Source: UBA6814 sp040753075 (GTDB lineage: Bacteria; Desulfobacterota; Desulfovibrionia; Desulfovibrionales; Desulfovibrionaceae). Taken from it: 64,000 nucleotides of DNA. The stretch lies in NCBI GenBank assembly GCA_040753075.1, contig JBFMHA010000013.1:1-64000 (forward strand). The letters are read 5' to 3'. This document shows positions 44,761 to 54,688 of the stretch, in pieces. The notes under the pieces were generated by a model. It was given only the letters and a program-made list of their open reading frames with translations, was not told where the DNA came from and ran no database searches. The translations under genes were made by a program, and so were the position numbers. Numbering within the stretch: position 1 is the stretch's first letter; every line of letters begins with the position of its first letter.

Positions 44761-45051
44761 CTATTCCCCGGCGGCCGCCTCGTAGCCGCTGCCCGCGGCG
44801 TCGGCCAGAACCTTGTAGCTCGCCACCTCGACGACCCGCCGGCCGCCCTGGGCCGACACCCGGCCCTGCACCGCCACCCGGCAGTGGCACAGGCCCAGCA
44901 GCTTGCGGCCCGCGCCCTGGAGGCCGATCACCAGCTCGCCGTCCTCGGGGCTGAACAGGACCACCTCCACCAGCCGGTCGGACTCGTCCCACTCGCTGGG
45001 CAGGATGATGCCGCTCAGGCTGGCGTTCTTGTCGGCAGTGTGCTTGGCCAT
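44761..45051 (-). CDS. Small uncharacterised protein, first gene of the sigma-54 operon
   Basis: Ninety-six residues with SGIILPSEWDESDRLVEVVL, LVIGLQGAGRKLLGLCHCRV and VAVQGRVSAQGGRRVVEVASY. Predicted mainly beta, cytoplasmic. The ATG at 45051 follows GGAGGGGCC and lies about 40 nt downstream of the predicted sigma-54 start site. Its place at the head of the operon and its paralogue next door suggest a regulatory or binding role, not shown by sequence. Confidence 0.65.
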   Translation of the reverse strand: MAKHTADKNASLSGIILPSEWDESDRLVEVVLFSPEDGELVIGLQGAGRKLLGLCHCRVAVQGRVSAQGGRRVVEVASYKVLADAAGSGYEAAAGE

Positions 45052-45102
45052 GGCCCCTCCGGGTCGATCCGCCGCCCTCACGGGCCGCTCGACCCCCAAT
45101 AG

Positions 45103-45118
45103 GCAAACATCGGGCCAA
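45103..45118 (-). promoter_or_regulatory. Sigma-54 promoter of the lysine-aminomutase cluster
   Basis: On the minus strand TTGGCCCGATGTTTGC matches the -24/-12 consensus (TTGGCACG-N4-TTGC) at all but one of the fixed positions, with GG and GC 10 nt apart. The start would fall near 45091, 40 nt before the first gene. Confidence 0.82.
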
Positions 45119-45169
45119 CGGAGAACACGTTGAAATACAAGGAGAATGTCGGGTAGTCCGGGAAGGGGT

Positions 45170-45186
45170 CGGAAACGCTATTTCCG
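45170..45186. promoter_or_regulatory. Candidate enhancer site 1 for the sigma-54 activator
   Basis: Palindrome CGGAAACGCTATTTCCG, centred about 87 nt upstream of the predicted sigma-54 start, the usual distance for activator binding. It shares 13 of 17 bases with the second site at 45317-45333. Confidence 0.65.
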
Positions 45187-45316
45187 CATCCTGCGGCCGG
45201 CTTCCCGGCCAATCCCGGAGAAAAGGGCCCGCAGACCGGCCAGGGGTCCTGGACTGCGAGACGAACGCTAAGAAATTCAGTGAGATGGCTGGTAAAATAC
45301 GACCCCGGGCAAAAAG

Positions 45317-45333
45317 CGGAATCTAGATTTCCG
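45317..45333. promoter_or_regulatory. Candidate enhancer site 2 for the sigma-54 activator
   Basis: Palindrome CGGAATCTAGATTTCCG, about 234 nt upstream of the predicted start and just downstream of the activator gene. An extra half site (CGGAAA, 45339-45344) is adjacent. The matching half sites CGGAA/TTCCG in both copies make a shared binding protein likely. Confidence 0.6.
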
Positions 45334-45360
45334 AACGACGGAAAGCGGAAGTTTGATTTC

Positions 45361-46779
<1,419 letters not shown>

Positions 46780-46904
46780 GCCACCCCCAAGGGGCCAAGG
46801 CCCCGCACGGACCCGTTACTCCCCGGCGCGCAAAAGGCGCAACACCTTCGCGCTCCGAGGGACGGGAGCGGCCCCCGCCGGCGGCGGGGCCGGGCGGCGA
46901 AGCC

Positions 46905-46938
46905 GCGGGAGCGCGGAGCCAGGGTGTCGCGCTCCCGC
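46905..46938. repeat. Perfect 11-bp inverted repeat in the activator-cvpA gap
   Basis: GCGGGAGCGCG (46905-46915) and CGCGCTCCCGC (46928-46938) around a 12-nt loop, without a T-run. It lies in the 309-nt divergent gap 46780-47088 between the activator and cvpA. No further promoter or operator could be singled out there; the stretch is GC-rich with an A/T patch near 46967-46990. Confidence 0.5.
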
Positions 46939-47088
46939 AATACACCCCGGGAGCGGAGGACTTCAACCCCTTTTTCCCGACGCGCAAAACCATCCGGACC
47001 CGGCCCCTTTCCCTCCGGCCGGCCTTCTGGTACCCGGACGTGGAGGACGAGGGTCCCGACCACCGACACTCAGCCCCGGGGGGGCGGC

Positions 47089-47787
47089 ATGAACGGATTG
47101 AACACGTTGGATTTCATCCTGCTGGGCGTCATCGGCCTGTTCACCCTCTGGGGCCTGTTCCGGGGGCTGTTCAAGGAGGTGGTCTCCACCCTGGGCATCG
47201 GCCTGGCCTACTGGGTGTCCAACACCTACAACGAGGCCCTGGCCCCGTTCTTCTCCAACTGGATGAGCGACCCGGCCATCATGCACGCCGCGGCCTACCT
47301 CGCCCTGTTCGTGGGGACCAACCTCGGGGTGATGATCGTGTCCTGGATCCTGGCCCGGGCCTTCCGCCTGACCCCGCCCGCCCTCATCGAGTTCCTGGGC
47401 GGCGCGCTGTTCGGCTCGGCCAAGGGCGTGCTCATCAGCGCGGTGGTGCTCATCTGCCTGGCCGCCTTCCTGCCCAAGGCCGAGTTCGTGCAGCAGTCCA
47501 GGGTGGGCGGCTACCTGAAGCCCGTGACCCAGTGGCTGGCCCGGTACATGCCCGACCGCATGCGCAACTTCGACCCCTCGGTCCTGGGCCGCCGCCTCCA
47601 GGACGAAAAGGGCGAATACATGAAGAACTTCCTGCAGGGCTCGGACAAGCCGGACAAGCCCGGCAAGAAGGACGAGAAGGGCGACCAGGGCAAGGGGTCG
47701 GAAATGGAGCAGGTGGACAAGATGGTCAAGAGTCTCGAAGAGCAGGCCGGACAGATCCAGGACCTGCTGAACCAGGGGAAGAAGTAG
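47089..47787 (+). CDS. cvpA: CvpA family membrane protein
   Basis: A 232-residue inner-membrane protein with four hydrophobic segments in the first 145 residues (FILLGVIGLFTLWGLFRG, IMHAAAYLALFVGTNLGVMI, VLISAVVLICLAAFL and one between) and the CvpA mark FRGLFKEVVSTLG. The C-terminal 70 residues are charged, Lys/Asp-rich and end in a predicted coiled coil. CvpA proteins affect colicin V export, envelope stability and purine-related phenotypes, but the molecular role is unsettled. It is followed after 2 nt by mazG. Confidence 0.9.
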   Translation: MNGLNTLDFILLGVIGLFTLWGLFRGLFKEVVSTLGIGLAYWVSNTYNEALAPFFSNWMSDPAIMHAAAYLALFVGTNLGVMIVSWILARAFRLTPPALIEFLGGALFGSAKGVLISAVVLICLAAFLPKAEFVQQSRVGGYLKPVTQWLARYMPDRMRNFDPSVLGRRLQDEKGEYMKNFLQGSDKPDKPGKKDEKGDQGKGSEMEQVDKMVKSLEEQAGQIQDLLNQGKK

Positions 47788-47789
47788 CC

Positions 47790-48671
47790 GTGTCCGAAAA
47801 CGCCGCCGCGACGCCCGACGAACAGGAGAACGCCCGGGCCCTGGCCGAGGTCCTCGGCGTGGTCCGGGCGCTCATCGCCGAGAACGGCTGCCCCTGGGAC
47901 CGGCAGCAGACCCCGCACAGCCTGGCCGACTACATCCTGGAGGAGGGCCACGAACTGGTGGAGGCCCTGCGCGCGGACGCGGCCATGCCCAGCCCGGCGG
48001 AGGCCGCCGGCCCCACCCCGGGCCACGCCAAGGCCGTGGCCGAGGTGGCCGAGGAGCTGGGCGACCTGGCCTTCCTGCTGTTCTTCATCGCCACCCTCTA
48101 CGAGCGCTCCGGCCGGCTGACCCTGGCCCAGGCCCTGCGCGCCAACGCGGCCAAGATGGTGCGCCGCCACCCCCACGTGTTCGGCGACCTGGAGCTGGCC
48201 GACCGCGACGAACTCCTGCGCAACTGGGAGCGCATCAAGCGCGAGGAGAAGACCGAGAACGGCCGGGCCCCGGGGGTGTTCGACTCCCTGCCCAAGGGCC
48301 TGCCGCCGCTGTTGCGCGCCTACCGCATCCACTCCAAGGCCGCCCGGGTGGGCTTCACCTGGGATTCGGACCAGGACGCCCTGGGCCAGTACCGCCGGGA
48401 ATGGGCCGAATGGGAGGAGGCCCGGGCCGCGGCCGATCCGGAGCGCATGGAGCGGGAGTTCGGGGACGTGCTCTTCACCCTGGCGGAGCTGGGCCGGCGC
48501 GCGGGGATCAAGGCCAACGCCGCCCTGGACCACGCCAACCGCAAGTTCCTGGCCCGGTTCGAGGCCATGGAGCGCCTGGCCCGGGAGCGGGGACTGGACC
48601 TGCCCGGCCTCTCCCTGGAGGAGAAGAACCGGCTGTGGGACGAGGCCAAGGCCGGGGAAGGCCGGGACTAG
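47790..48671 (+). CDS. mazG: Nucleoside triphosphate pyrophosphohydrolase
   Basis: A 293-residue tandem MazG enzyme that hydrolyses NTPs to NMPs and removes abnormal nucleotides. First module: CPWDRQQTPHSLADYILEEGHELVEAL with EEx and EELGD metal motifs. Second module: VGFTWDSDQDAL, MEREFGDVLFTLAELGRR. Translation begins at GTG 47790, 2 nt after cvpA, so the two are one operon. Size and order match E. coli MazG (263 residues) with a 20-residue insert. Confidence 0.94.
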   Translation: MSENAAATPDEQENARALAEVLGVVRALIAENGCPWDRQQTPHSLADYILEEGHELVEALRADAAMPSPAEAAGPTPGHAKAVAEVAEELGDLAFLLFFIATLYERSGRLTLAQALRANAAKMVRRHPHVFGDLELADRDELLRNWERIKREEKTENGRAPGVFDSLPKGLPPLLRAYRIHSKAARVGFTWDSDQDALGQYRREWAEWEEARAAADPERMEREFGDVLFTLAELGRRAGIKANAALDHANRKFLARFEAMERLARERGLDLPGLSLEEKNRLWDEAKAGEGRD

Positions 48672-48814
48672 AGCGGGAGATACTTGAACACGAAGCGCTC
48701 GTAGGCGCGGGACAGGCGCAGGGCGCGGGGCCGGGCCAGCCCGCTGTCGAGCAGGCGGCAGTAGACGTGGAGCGGATTGAGCAGATGGCGGAGGCTGTGG
48801 CGCAGTCGGCCCAT
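48668..48814 (-). CDS. Small basic conserved-looking protein
   Basis: Forty-eight residues: MGRLRHSLRHLLNPLHVYCRL, then ARPRALRLSRAYERFVFKYLPL. The amphipathic, Arg-rich composition and the NPLHVYCRL core look like a real small protein of Desulfovibrio rather than chance, but this is recollection. The ribosome site (CAGGGAA) is weak. It overlaps the mazG stop by 4 nt on the opposite strand. Confidence 0.45.
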   Translation of the reverse strand: MGRLRHSLRHLLNPLHVYCRLLDSGLARPRALRLSRAYERFVFKYLPL

Positions 48815-49012
48815 ACGGTTCCCTGAAGCGGACCTGATTGCCGGAATTTTGCGGTTTCTGCCAGAAGGACCGGGGAAAGACAAGGGCCGGTTATCCAGCC
48901 GGGCGGCCCGTTGCAAGAGCCTGTTCTTAACGTTTTCAACCGCGCATCATCGCGGGCGCATCGCCGCAACGCTCCAGGATGGCTCGCCATTCGGCGCGCC
49001 GAACGGGCGCGC

Positions 49013-49039
49013 GGGGAGGCTGTTTTCAACAGCCCCCCC
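49013..49039. repeat. Hairpin downstream of the chemoreceptor gene
   Basis: GGCTGTT (49018-49024) and AACAGCC (49028-49034), extended by G and C runs, with a 3-nt loop. It may end the chemoreceptor transcript, although no T-run follows. The rest of 48815-49077 shows nothing definite. Confidence 0.45.
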
Positions 49040-49077
49040 GCGGCGCAACCGCTTCAGCGCGTCAGAAGCCGAGGAGT

Positions 49078-50916
49078 TCAGTCCTCGGACTGGAGCTCCT
49101 GGATCAGGTTTCGCATCTCCTGGGACTGGGCGGCCAGCTCGGCCACGGCCTTGGCCGCCTCGTTCATGGCCACCGCGGTCTCGGTCGAGATCCGGTTCAC
49201 GTCCTCCACCGCCCGGTTGATCTCCTCGCTGGCCGCGGACTGCTCCTCGGCCGCGGTGGCGATGGAGCGCACCTGGTCCGAGGCCTGGTCCACCAGGGCC
49301 ACGATCTCGCGCAGGGCCTCGCCCGAGGTGTGGGCCAGGGCGGTGGCCTCCTCGATGGTCTTCACCGCCTTGTCCACGCTGTCCACGCTGACCCGGGCGC
49401 CCTGCTGGATGCCGGAGATGGCGTCGCCGACCTCCTTGGTGGCGGTCATGGTCTTCTCGGCCAGCTTGCGCACCTCGTCGGCCACCACGGCGAAGCCGCG
49501 GCCGGCGTCGCCGGCCCGGGCCGCCTCGATGGCCGCGTTGAGCGCCAGCAGGTTGGTCTGGTCCGCGATGTCGGTGATCACGTTCATGATCCGGCCGATG
49601 TCCTCGGCCTGCTTGCCCAGGGAGGCCATGTCCGCCTTCAGGGCCAGGGACTGCTTCTGGACCTGGGCGATGCTGTCCACCACCCGGCCCACCACCGAGG
49701 AGCCGTCCTGGGCCTTCTTGCGGGCGGAATCCGTGGTCTCGGCCGCGGTGCCCGCGTTGCGGGCCACCTCGAGCACGGTGGCGTTCATCTCCTCCATGGC
49801 CGTGGCCGTCTCTCCGGCCCGCTGGGCCTGGTGCTCGGACCCCCGGCTGGACTCGTCGATCTGGGCCGAGAGCTCCTCCGAGGCCGAGGTCACCACCTCG
49901 ACCACGCTCTCCAGCCGGTCGGCCGCGGCCAGCATGCCCTCGCGCCGGGCCGCCACGGCCTTCTCCCGGGCCTCCTCGGCCTCGGCCGTGGCCTGGCGGG
50001 CGCGCTCGGCCTCCTCGCCCGCGGTGCGCACCGCGGCCTCGGCCTCGGCGATCTTCTCCTTCAGGCGGCCGACCATGGCTTCGATGCTGGCCTTGAGCCG
50101 CAGCATCTCGCCGTAGAACCGGCCGGCCATCTGCTGGTCCAGGTTGCCCTGCTCCACGCCGCCGGCGAAGTCCACCAGCGCGGCCACCGGCCGGGACACG
50201 CTGCGGGCGATGAGCGCGGTCAGGAGCAGGGACACCGCCATGACCACCCCCGAGAGGATAACCACGAACCAGCGCATGCGGGCCAGCTCGGCGTACACGT
50301 CGTCGATGTAGATCCCGGTGCCGATGACCCAGCCCCAGGACGTGTACAGCCGGACGTAGGACTCCTTGGGGAAGAGCTCCTTGGTCACGCCCCCCGAGAT
50401 CGGCTTGGGCCACTCGTAGGACACGTAGCCCTCGTTCGCGGACTTGCACACCTCCACAAAGGCCTGGAAGAGGTTCTTGGCCTTCACCGGCTCGTTCTTC
50501 CCCGTCCGGCCCCGGACCATGTTGTACGCCTTCTCGAACTTGGCGTCGGAGAGCTCCTTGCCGTCCAGGCTGGGCACCGTGGGGTGCATGATCATCTTGG
50601 GATAGGGCAGGCCGGTGTCGTTGATCCAGAAGTAGTCGTTGTTGCCGTAGCGCATGTTCTTGATGCGCTCCTTGGCGCGCTTCTGGGCCTCCTCCAGGGT
50701 GAATTCGCCCGCCTGGACCCGCTTCTCGTACTCCGCCACCAGGTTGTAGGTGGTGTCCACCAGGCTGGAGAGGAAGGCCCGCTTCTGCTCGATGAGGGTC
50801 CTCTCCACCTTGGGCAGGAACACCCCGAAGGTCCCGGCCAGGAACAGGCCGACCACCAGGAGGGCGATGGCGATGATCTTGGTGAGGACGCTGACATGTA
50901 GCAGGCGATTGAACAT
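49078..50916 (-). CDS. Methyl-accepting chemotaxis protein with a Cache sensor
   Basis: A 612-residue chemoreceptor: membrane helix about 12-35, a periplasmic single Cache domain about 36-195 with the signature DYFWINDTGLPYPKMIMHPT, second helix about 200-222, HAMP, a long Ala/Glu coiled coil and the signalling hairpin (NLLALNAAIEAARAGDAGRG, AVVADEVRKLAEKT). There is no C-terminal CheR-docking pentapeptide. The ATG at 50916 follows GAGGG; the frame runs on upstream without a start signal. Single Cache domains of this type often bind short organic acids; the ligand is unknown here. Confidence 0.94.
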   Translation of the reverse strand: MFNRLLHVSVLTKIIAIALLVVGLFLAGTFGVFLPKVERTLIEQKRAFLSSLVDTTYNLVAEYEKRVQAGEFTLEEAQKRAKERIKNMRYGNNDYFWINDTGLPYPKMIMHPTVPSLDGKELSDAKFEKAYNMVRGRTGKNEPVKAKNLFQAFVEVCKSANEGYVSYEWPKPISGGVTKELFPKESYVRLYTSWGWVIGTGIYIDDVYAELARMRWFVVILSGVVMAVSLLLTALIARSVSRPVAALVDFAGGVEQGNLDQQMAGRFYGEMLRLKASIEAMVGRLKEKIAEAEAAVRTAGEEAERARQATAEAEEAREKAVAARREGMLAAADRLESVVEVVTSASEELSAQIDESSRGSEHQAQRAGETATAMEEMNATVLEVARNAGTAAETTDSARKKAQDGSSVVGRVVDSIAQVQKQSLALKADMASLGKQAEDIGRIMNVITDIADQTNLLALNAAIEAARAGDAGRGFAVVADEVRKLAEKTMTATKEVGDAISGIQQGARVSVDSVDKAVKTIEEATALAHTSGEALREIVALVDQASDQVRSIATAAEEQSAASEEINRAVEDVNRISTETAVAMNEAAKAVAELAAQSQEMRNLIQELQSED

Positions 50917-50999
50917 GGTCGTACCCTCGCTGTAAGAGGTGGCGGCGGACTGTCGCCAGCATGGAGGTACCGCCTCCAAACCCAATCTCCCGCTAGATG

Positions 51000-51027
51000 A
51001 TAATATAAGTAGGAATGAGATTGTCAA
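51000..51027 (-). promoter_or_regulatory. Sigma-70 promoter of the chemoreceptor gene
   Basis: On the minus strand TTGACA (51027-51022) and TATTAT (51005-51000) are 16 nt apart. The predicted start, near 50993, leaves a 77-nt leader. It is one of the strongest sigma-70 matches in the window. Confidence 0.7.
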
Positions 51028-51202
51028 CCGCGAAGAATTCGCACGGACCCATATATGGTGGGCAGCAGGGCCATGGGCCGCACCTTCGCGTTCTGTCATT
51101 CTTTTCCCATTTCTGGAATATATTGATCGTTATGGCTAACTTCTTCCCATTCCTCCCAGTACGCCCGCCCCGAACCGGCCGCGACCTTTTTTCCCACCCC
51201 CC

Positions 51203-51231
51203 TTGCCAACCGACGCCGGATGGGCTAGAAG
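51203..51231 (+). promoter_or_regulatory. Promoter of tRNA-Phe
   Basis: TTGCCA (51203-51208), a 17-nt spacer and TAGAAG (51226-51231) place the start about 9 nt before the mature tRNA. Confidence 0.55.
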
Positions 51232-51246
51232 CGACTTCCTCAACGC

Positions 51247-51322
51247 GCCGGGGTAGCTCAGTTGGTAGAGCAGGGGACTGAAAATCCCCGTGTCGGGAGT
51301 TCAACTCTCTCCCCCGGCACCA
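51247..51322 (+). tRNA. tRNA-Phe (GAA)
   Basis: A 76-nt cloverleaf with encoded CCA. Acceptor stem GCCGGGG/CCCCGGC; D arm AGCTCAGTTGGTAGAGC; anticodon stem GGGGA/TCCCC with loop CTGAAAA, anticodon GAA at 51280-51282; T arm with GTTCAAC. Preceded by its own promoter and followed by a terminator. Confidence 0.97.
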
Positions 51323-51330
51323 GGAAAAAC

Positions 51331-51370
51331 AAGGATGCCAGGCTGGTCCAGCTTGGCATCCTTTCTTTTT
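51331..51370 (+). terminator. Terminator after tRNA-Phe
   Basis: AAGGATGCCA (51331-51340) pairs perfectly with TGGCATCCTT (51354-51363), followed by TCTTTTT. Confidence 0.9.
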
Positions 51371-51501
51371 GGCCCCGAAGCGTCATTATTCCCCGCCAAA
51401 GGCCCTTCTGCTGCGGCTCGTCATTTCGAGGCGTTGCGCGCTGCCGCCCCCCTTTGCCGGGCGCTCGGGGCCGATGGCCGGGCCCGCGCGGACGCGGGCC
51501 C

Positions 51502-53157
51502 TTACGCCCCCGCCCCGGCCGCATCTTGGCCCCCATCCCTGCACACCCTGTTCCTGCCCTGGGACTTGGCCCGGTAAAGGGCCGCGTCCGCCCGCTTGAC
51601 CAGCTTGTCCAGGGAGTCTTCGGCCCCGCCGAACTGCGCGACTCCCAGGCTCACGGTGCAGGCGATGGAGGTCCCCTCGTGGTCGCAGACAGAGCCCATG
51701 ACGTCCTGCCGGATCCGCTCGGCGGCCCTGACCGCCCCCTCCAGGTCGTTCTCGACCAGCAGGATGGCGAACTCCTCCCCCCCGATCCGTCCCATCACGT
51801 CGTTGTCGCGTAGGAGCCCCCTGCAACGCAGGCAAAGGTTCTTGAGCACCGCGTCCCCGCCCTGGTGGCCGTAGGTGTCGTTCACCTTCTTGAAGTGGTC
51901 GATGTCGAGCATGGCCAGCGACAGGGGCACGTCATAGCGCAGGGAACGGTTGACCTCCTTCTGGAACAGCTCCATGAAATGGCCCCGCGAGGCGGCCCCG
52001 GTCAACGCATCCACGGTCGCCATCTCCCGCAGCTTGCACTCCAGGGCCTTCAGCTGGCTTATGTCCAGAAAACTTTCCAGAAGATGGTCACGTCCCTGCA
52101 GGGTGACGACGGAAACCGTCTTCAGGATGGGCACCGGCTCTCCCCTGATATTGAGCAGCTTGCGCTCGGCGTTGTCGACCTTCTGCCCCAGATCGGTGAT
52201 GGGACAGCGCCCGACCTCGTTGGGGCAGATGAACTTGTGGCACACGTTCCCCGCCACCCTCTCCCACTCGGCCCCTATGACCTTCAGGGCCATGGGGTTG
52301 GCGTACACGATGCGGTGGTCGCTGGGGTCGATGACCACTATGCCGGCATGGATCGACTCCATGATGGCCCGCAGGCGCACCTCGCTTTCCGCCAGCGCCA
52401 TCTCCGCCTTCTTCTGCTCGGTCACGTCGTTGTAGATCGCGACGATCTCGCCCGAGGGCAGGCGGTATATGGAGTTCTCCCTCCACCCCATGATCCGGCG
52501 GTCCCGGTACAAGGCCACCGGATGGCTCCTGGGCGCGCCGTCCTCGGCGACGCTCCGGAACACGTCCAGGAGGCCGAACTCGGCCACGCCCGGAAAGACC
52601 TCGGACACCCTGCGTCCGATCACCTCCTTCCGGGATATCCGCTCGATTCCTTCGGCCGCCCGGTTGAAGTCCTTGAAGACGAAATCCCGGCCGCCGTCCA
52701 CCGCCTCATAGATGGCCACGCCGCTGCTCATGTTCTCGAACAGTTCGCGGTAGCGGACCTCCTTGGCCTTGAGCTCCGTCTCCATCCGCTTGCGGCTGGA
52801 GATGTCGCGCAGCAGGACCACGGCGCCGAGGACCGCGCCATCCGGCCCCCGCCACGGGGACAGGGAGGCCTCCATCGCCGCCTCGGGGCCGTCCTTTGTC
52901 ATGCAAAGCAACTCCGCCGTCGCCGGCGCGTTTTCGTCGGCAACGGCGCAGGTCAGTTCGCCCAGCCGGCGATGCTCTTCCTCCGACCGGAAAAGGACGC
53001 TGGAGCGCTTCCCCGCCAGGTCGCCGAAGAGCTGCCGCATCGCCCTGTTGCAGTAGGCGAGCACCCCCTTCCGGTCCAGCAGCGCAAGGGCGCTGGCCAG
53101 GTCCTCGGCTATGGACCATTGGCCCGCAGAGATGGCGTTGGCCGGATCGACGTCCAT
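51502..53157 (-). CDS. Diguanylate cyclase with three PAS domains
   Basis: A 551-residue soluble protein: PAS about 15-125, about 140-255 and about 265-380, then GGDEF about 385-540 with an active IGGEEFAILL site near 457-462 and DIDHFKKVNDTYGHQGGD. The third PAS contains CHKFICPNEVGRCP, a cysteine-rich stretch that may bind a metal or sense redox. Cyclic di-GMP synthesis is expected. The ATG at 53157 is chosen because AGGAGGGAGAT precedes it. It is a lone gene, divergent from uspA. Confidence 0.92.
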   Translation of the reverse strand: MDVDPANAISAGQWSIAEDLASALALLDRKGVLAYCNRAMRQLFGDLAGKRSSVLFRSEEEHRRLGELTCAVADENAPATAELLCMTKDGPEAAMEASLSPWRGPDGAVLGAVVLLRDISSRKRMETELKAKEVRYRELFENMSSGVAIYEAVDGGRDFVFKDFNRAAEGIERISRKEVIGRRVSEVFPGVAEFGLLDVFRSVAEDGAPRSHPVALYRDRRIMGWRENSIYRLPSGEIVAIYNDVTEQKKAEMALAESEVRLRAIMESIHAGIVVIDPSDHRIVYANPMALKVIGAEWERVAGNVCHKFICPNEVGRCPITDLGQKVDNAERKLLNIRGEPVPILKTVSVVTLQGRDHLLESFLDISQLKALECKLREMATVDALTGAASRGHFMELFQKEVNRSLRYDVPLSLAMLDIDHFKKVNDTYGHQGGDAVLKNLCLRCRGLLRDNDVMGRIGGEEFAILLVENDLEGAVRAAERIRQDVMGSVCDHEGTSIACTVSLGVAQFGGAEDSLDKLVKRADAALYRAKSQGRNRVCRDGGQDAAGAGA

Positions 53158-53584
53158 ATCTCCCTCCTGCCGGCCGGGGGCGGCCGCGCGCAATGTCGCG
53201 CGGAGCACGCCCCGGGCGCCCTTTCCCAAGCCTCCCGCAACCGCTTCCGACAGGCGGACAGGCCACGGTTCGTCCACCGCCTGGCGCTCCCGGCAGAAAA
53301 CGAAACCACCAAACCGCAAGGCCTGGACTCCTCCAACGTAAAGCACAGTAGATGCCGAACCAACTCCCCGTCAAGCCAATCTCGGTCACGACTTGTCGCC
53401 GGCGGAAACGGCGCAAGGCCGATCCGGCAAGCGCCGCTTTTCCACCGGCGCCCGGCCATGATCCAGGGGCGGCTCGCCCCGGCGGCCTCGGCCGAGGAGG
53501 CGTTCGCGGCCGTGCGCCGCCGCATCGGACAGGCGATGGGACAGGACCCGGCGGGAGCGGCCGGGGCCTCCCCTGCTTTTTGTA
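53158..53584. other. Non-coding gap between the GGDEF gene and the uspA promoter
   Basis: Open frames here have no initiation signals and no recognisable protein. Composition changes from GC-rich to mixed near 53400. No repeat or terminator was found. Confidence 0.5.
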
Positions 53585-53612
53585 TTGATTTTCGCGGATT
53601 GGTCGCTATATT
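53585..53612 (+). promoter_or_regulatory. Promoter of uspA
   Basis: TTGATT (53585-53590), a 16-nt spacer and TATATT (53607-53612) predict a start near 53619 and an 82-nt leader. Confidence 0.55.
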
Positions 53613-53700
53613 CTGGATACAAGAGGAAATGAAATGTCCCGTCGCCGGCTGGCGGGTCCGCGCGGGGCTGCACAGACCGAACACCGGAAAGGGGGCGACC

Positions 53701-54135
53701 ATGGCCAAGAAGAAGCGGTTCCTGCTGCCCGTGGACGGTTCCGAGTGCTCCATGAACGCGGCCAAGTACGCCATCGAGATGGCCGGCGCCGCCAAGGCCG
53801 CGGTGGAGGTGATCCACTGCTACGAGAAGATCCCGGCCATCATGCCCGACACCCGGGGCAAGTACCTCAAGGAGTACAAGAGCCTGCTCATCGCCGAGGC
53901 GAACAAGCTCCTGGAGGTCTACCAGAAGCTCTTCGAGGAGACCAAGCTGACCGTCAAGATCGAGGCCGTGGAGGGCTCGCCCGGCAAGGTCATCTACGAC
54001 CTGGCCAAGAGCAAGAAGTACGACCTCATCATCATGGGCTCCAAGGGCCACTCCGAGGTCGGCGGGCTGTTCATGGGCAGCGTCACCCGCAAGGTGCTGA
54101 CCAACGTCTTCTGCCCGGTGCTCATCGTGCCCTGA
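53701..54135 (+). CDS. uspA: Universal stress protein A family
   Basis: A 144-residue single-domain Usp. The start RFLLPVDGSECS and the ATP-binding signature IIMGSKGHSEVGGLFMGSVT (GxxG-N9-GS) are intact, so it belongs to the nucleotide-binding subgroup. It ends with CPVLIVP. GGAAAGGGGGCGACC precedes the ATG. Usp proteins are induced by starvation and other stress; no partner gene is next to it. Confidence 0.94.
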   Translation: MAKKKRFLLPVDGSECSMNAAKYAIEMAGAAKAAVEVIHCYEKIPAIMPDTRGKYLKEYKSLLIAEANKLLEVYQKLFEETKLTVKIEAVEGSPGKVIYDLAKSKKYDLIIMGSKGHSEVGGLFMGSVTRKVLTNVFCPVLIVP

Positions 54136-54148
54136 GCCGGGCGCAGGC

Positions 54149-54355
54149 TTACGCGGAACGGTCCTGGCCGGCGGCCAGCCCGGCCAGGACGTCCATGCCC
54201 AGGTCCAGGACCCGGGTGCGCCTGGCGCGCACCGCCTCGTCCGGGTCCAGCACGTCCAGGGCCCGCCGGTAGAGGGCGAGGTCCGGGCACGACGCGGCGC
54301 AATGGTCCCGGTTTTCCCGGGTGCAGGTGGTGCAGGGCGACTTGGGGCTGAACAT
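54149..54355 (-). CDS. Small cysteine-rich protein
   Basis: Sixty-eight residues. CTTCTRENRDHCAASC near the N terminus gives CxxC-N7-CxxxC, enough to bind zinc or an iron-sulfur cluster; the rest is a basic helix. GGAAGGAGCC before the ATG is a strong ribosome site, which supports a real gene. It converges with uspA (13 nt between ends). No family was recognised. Confidence 0.65.
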   Translation of the reverse strand: MFSPKSPCTTCTRENRDHCAASCPDLALYRRALDVLDPDEAVRARRTRVLDLGMDVLAGLAAGQDRSA

Positions 54356-54688
54356 GGCTCCTTCCGGTTAGTCCCGTTATCGGCTCCCGCGGGAAAAGGA
54401 ATAGGCCCCCCCGCCCGCCGGCCCGGCTCCTGCCGCGGCCCCCTCTCCGGGCCCCGCAGCGCCCCGCCCGGCCCCTGGTTCTGCCCGGACCGCAGGAGGT
54501 TCAATGCGACCCACTGGTCCCCGCCCCGGACTCCCGCATCGACGCCCGTCTCCGGAGGCCCGCCTGCGGAGCCAATCCCGGCGCGGCTTCTCGGACTTTC
54601 ATATTTTTCGTTGCAAACTCCGATCTAAGTGGTAGAAACCGGGGTTCTGCACCCCTGTACAAAACATTCTGCTCTGGAGAACGAGGTC
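54356..54688. other. Gap upstream of opgG
   Basis: GC-rich up to about 54590, then an AT-rich patch (54595-54635) likely to hold the opgG promoter; no convincing -35/-10 pair or sigma-54 site could be chosen. No small gene is visible. Confidence 0.4.
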
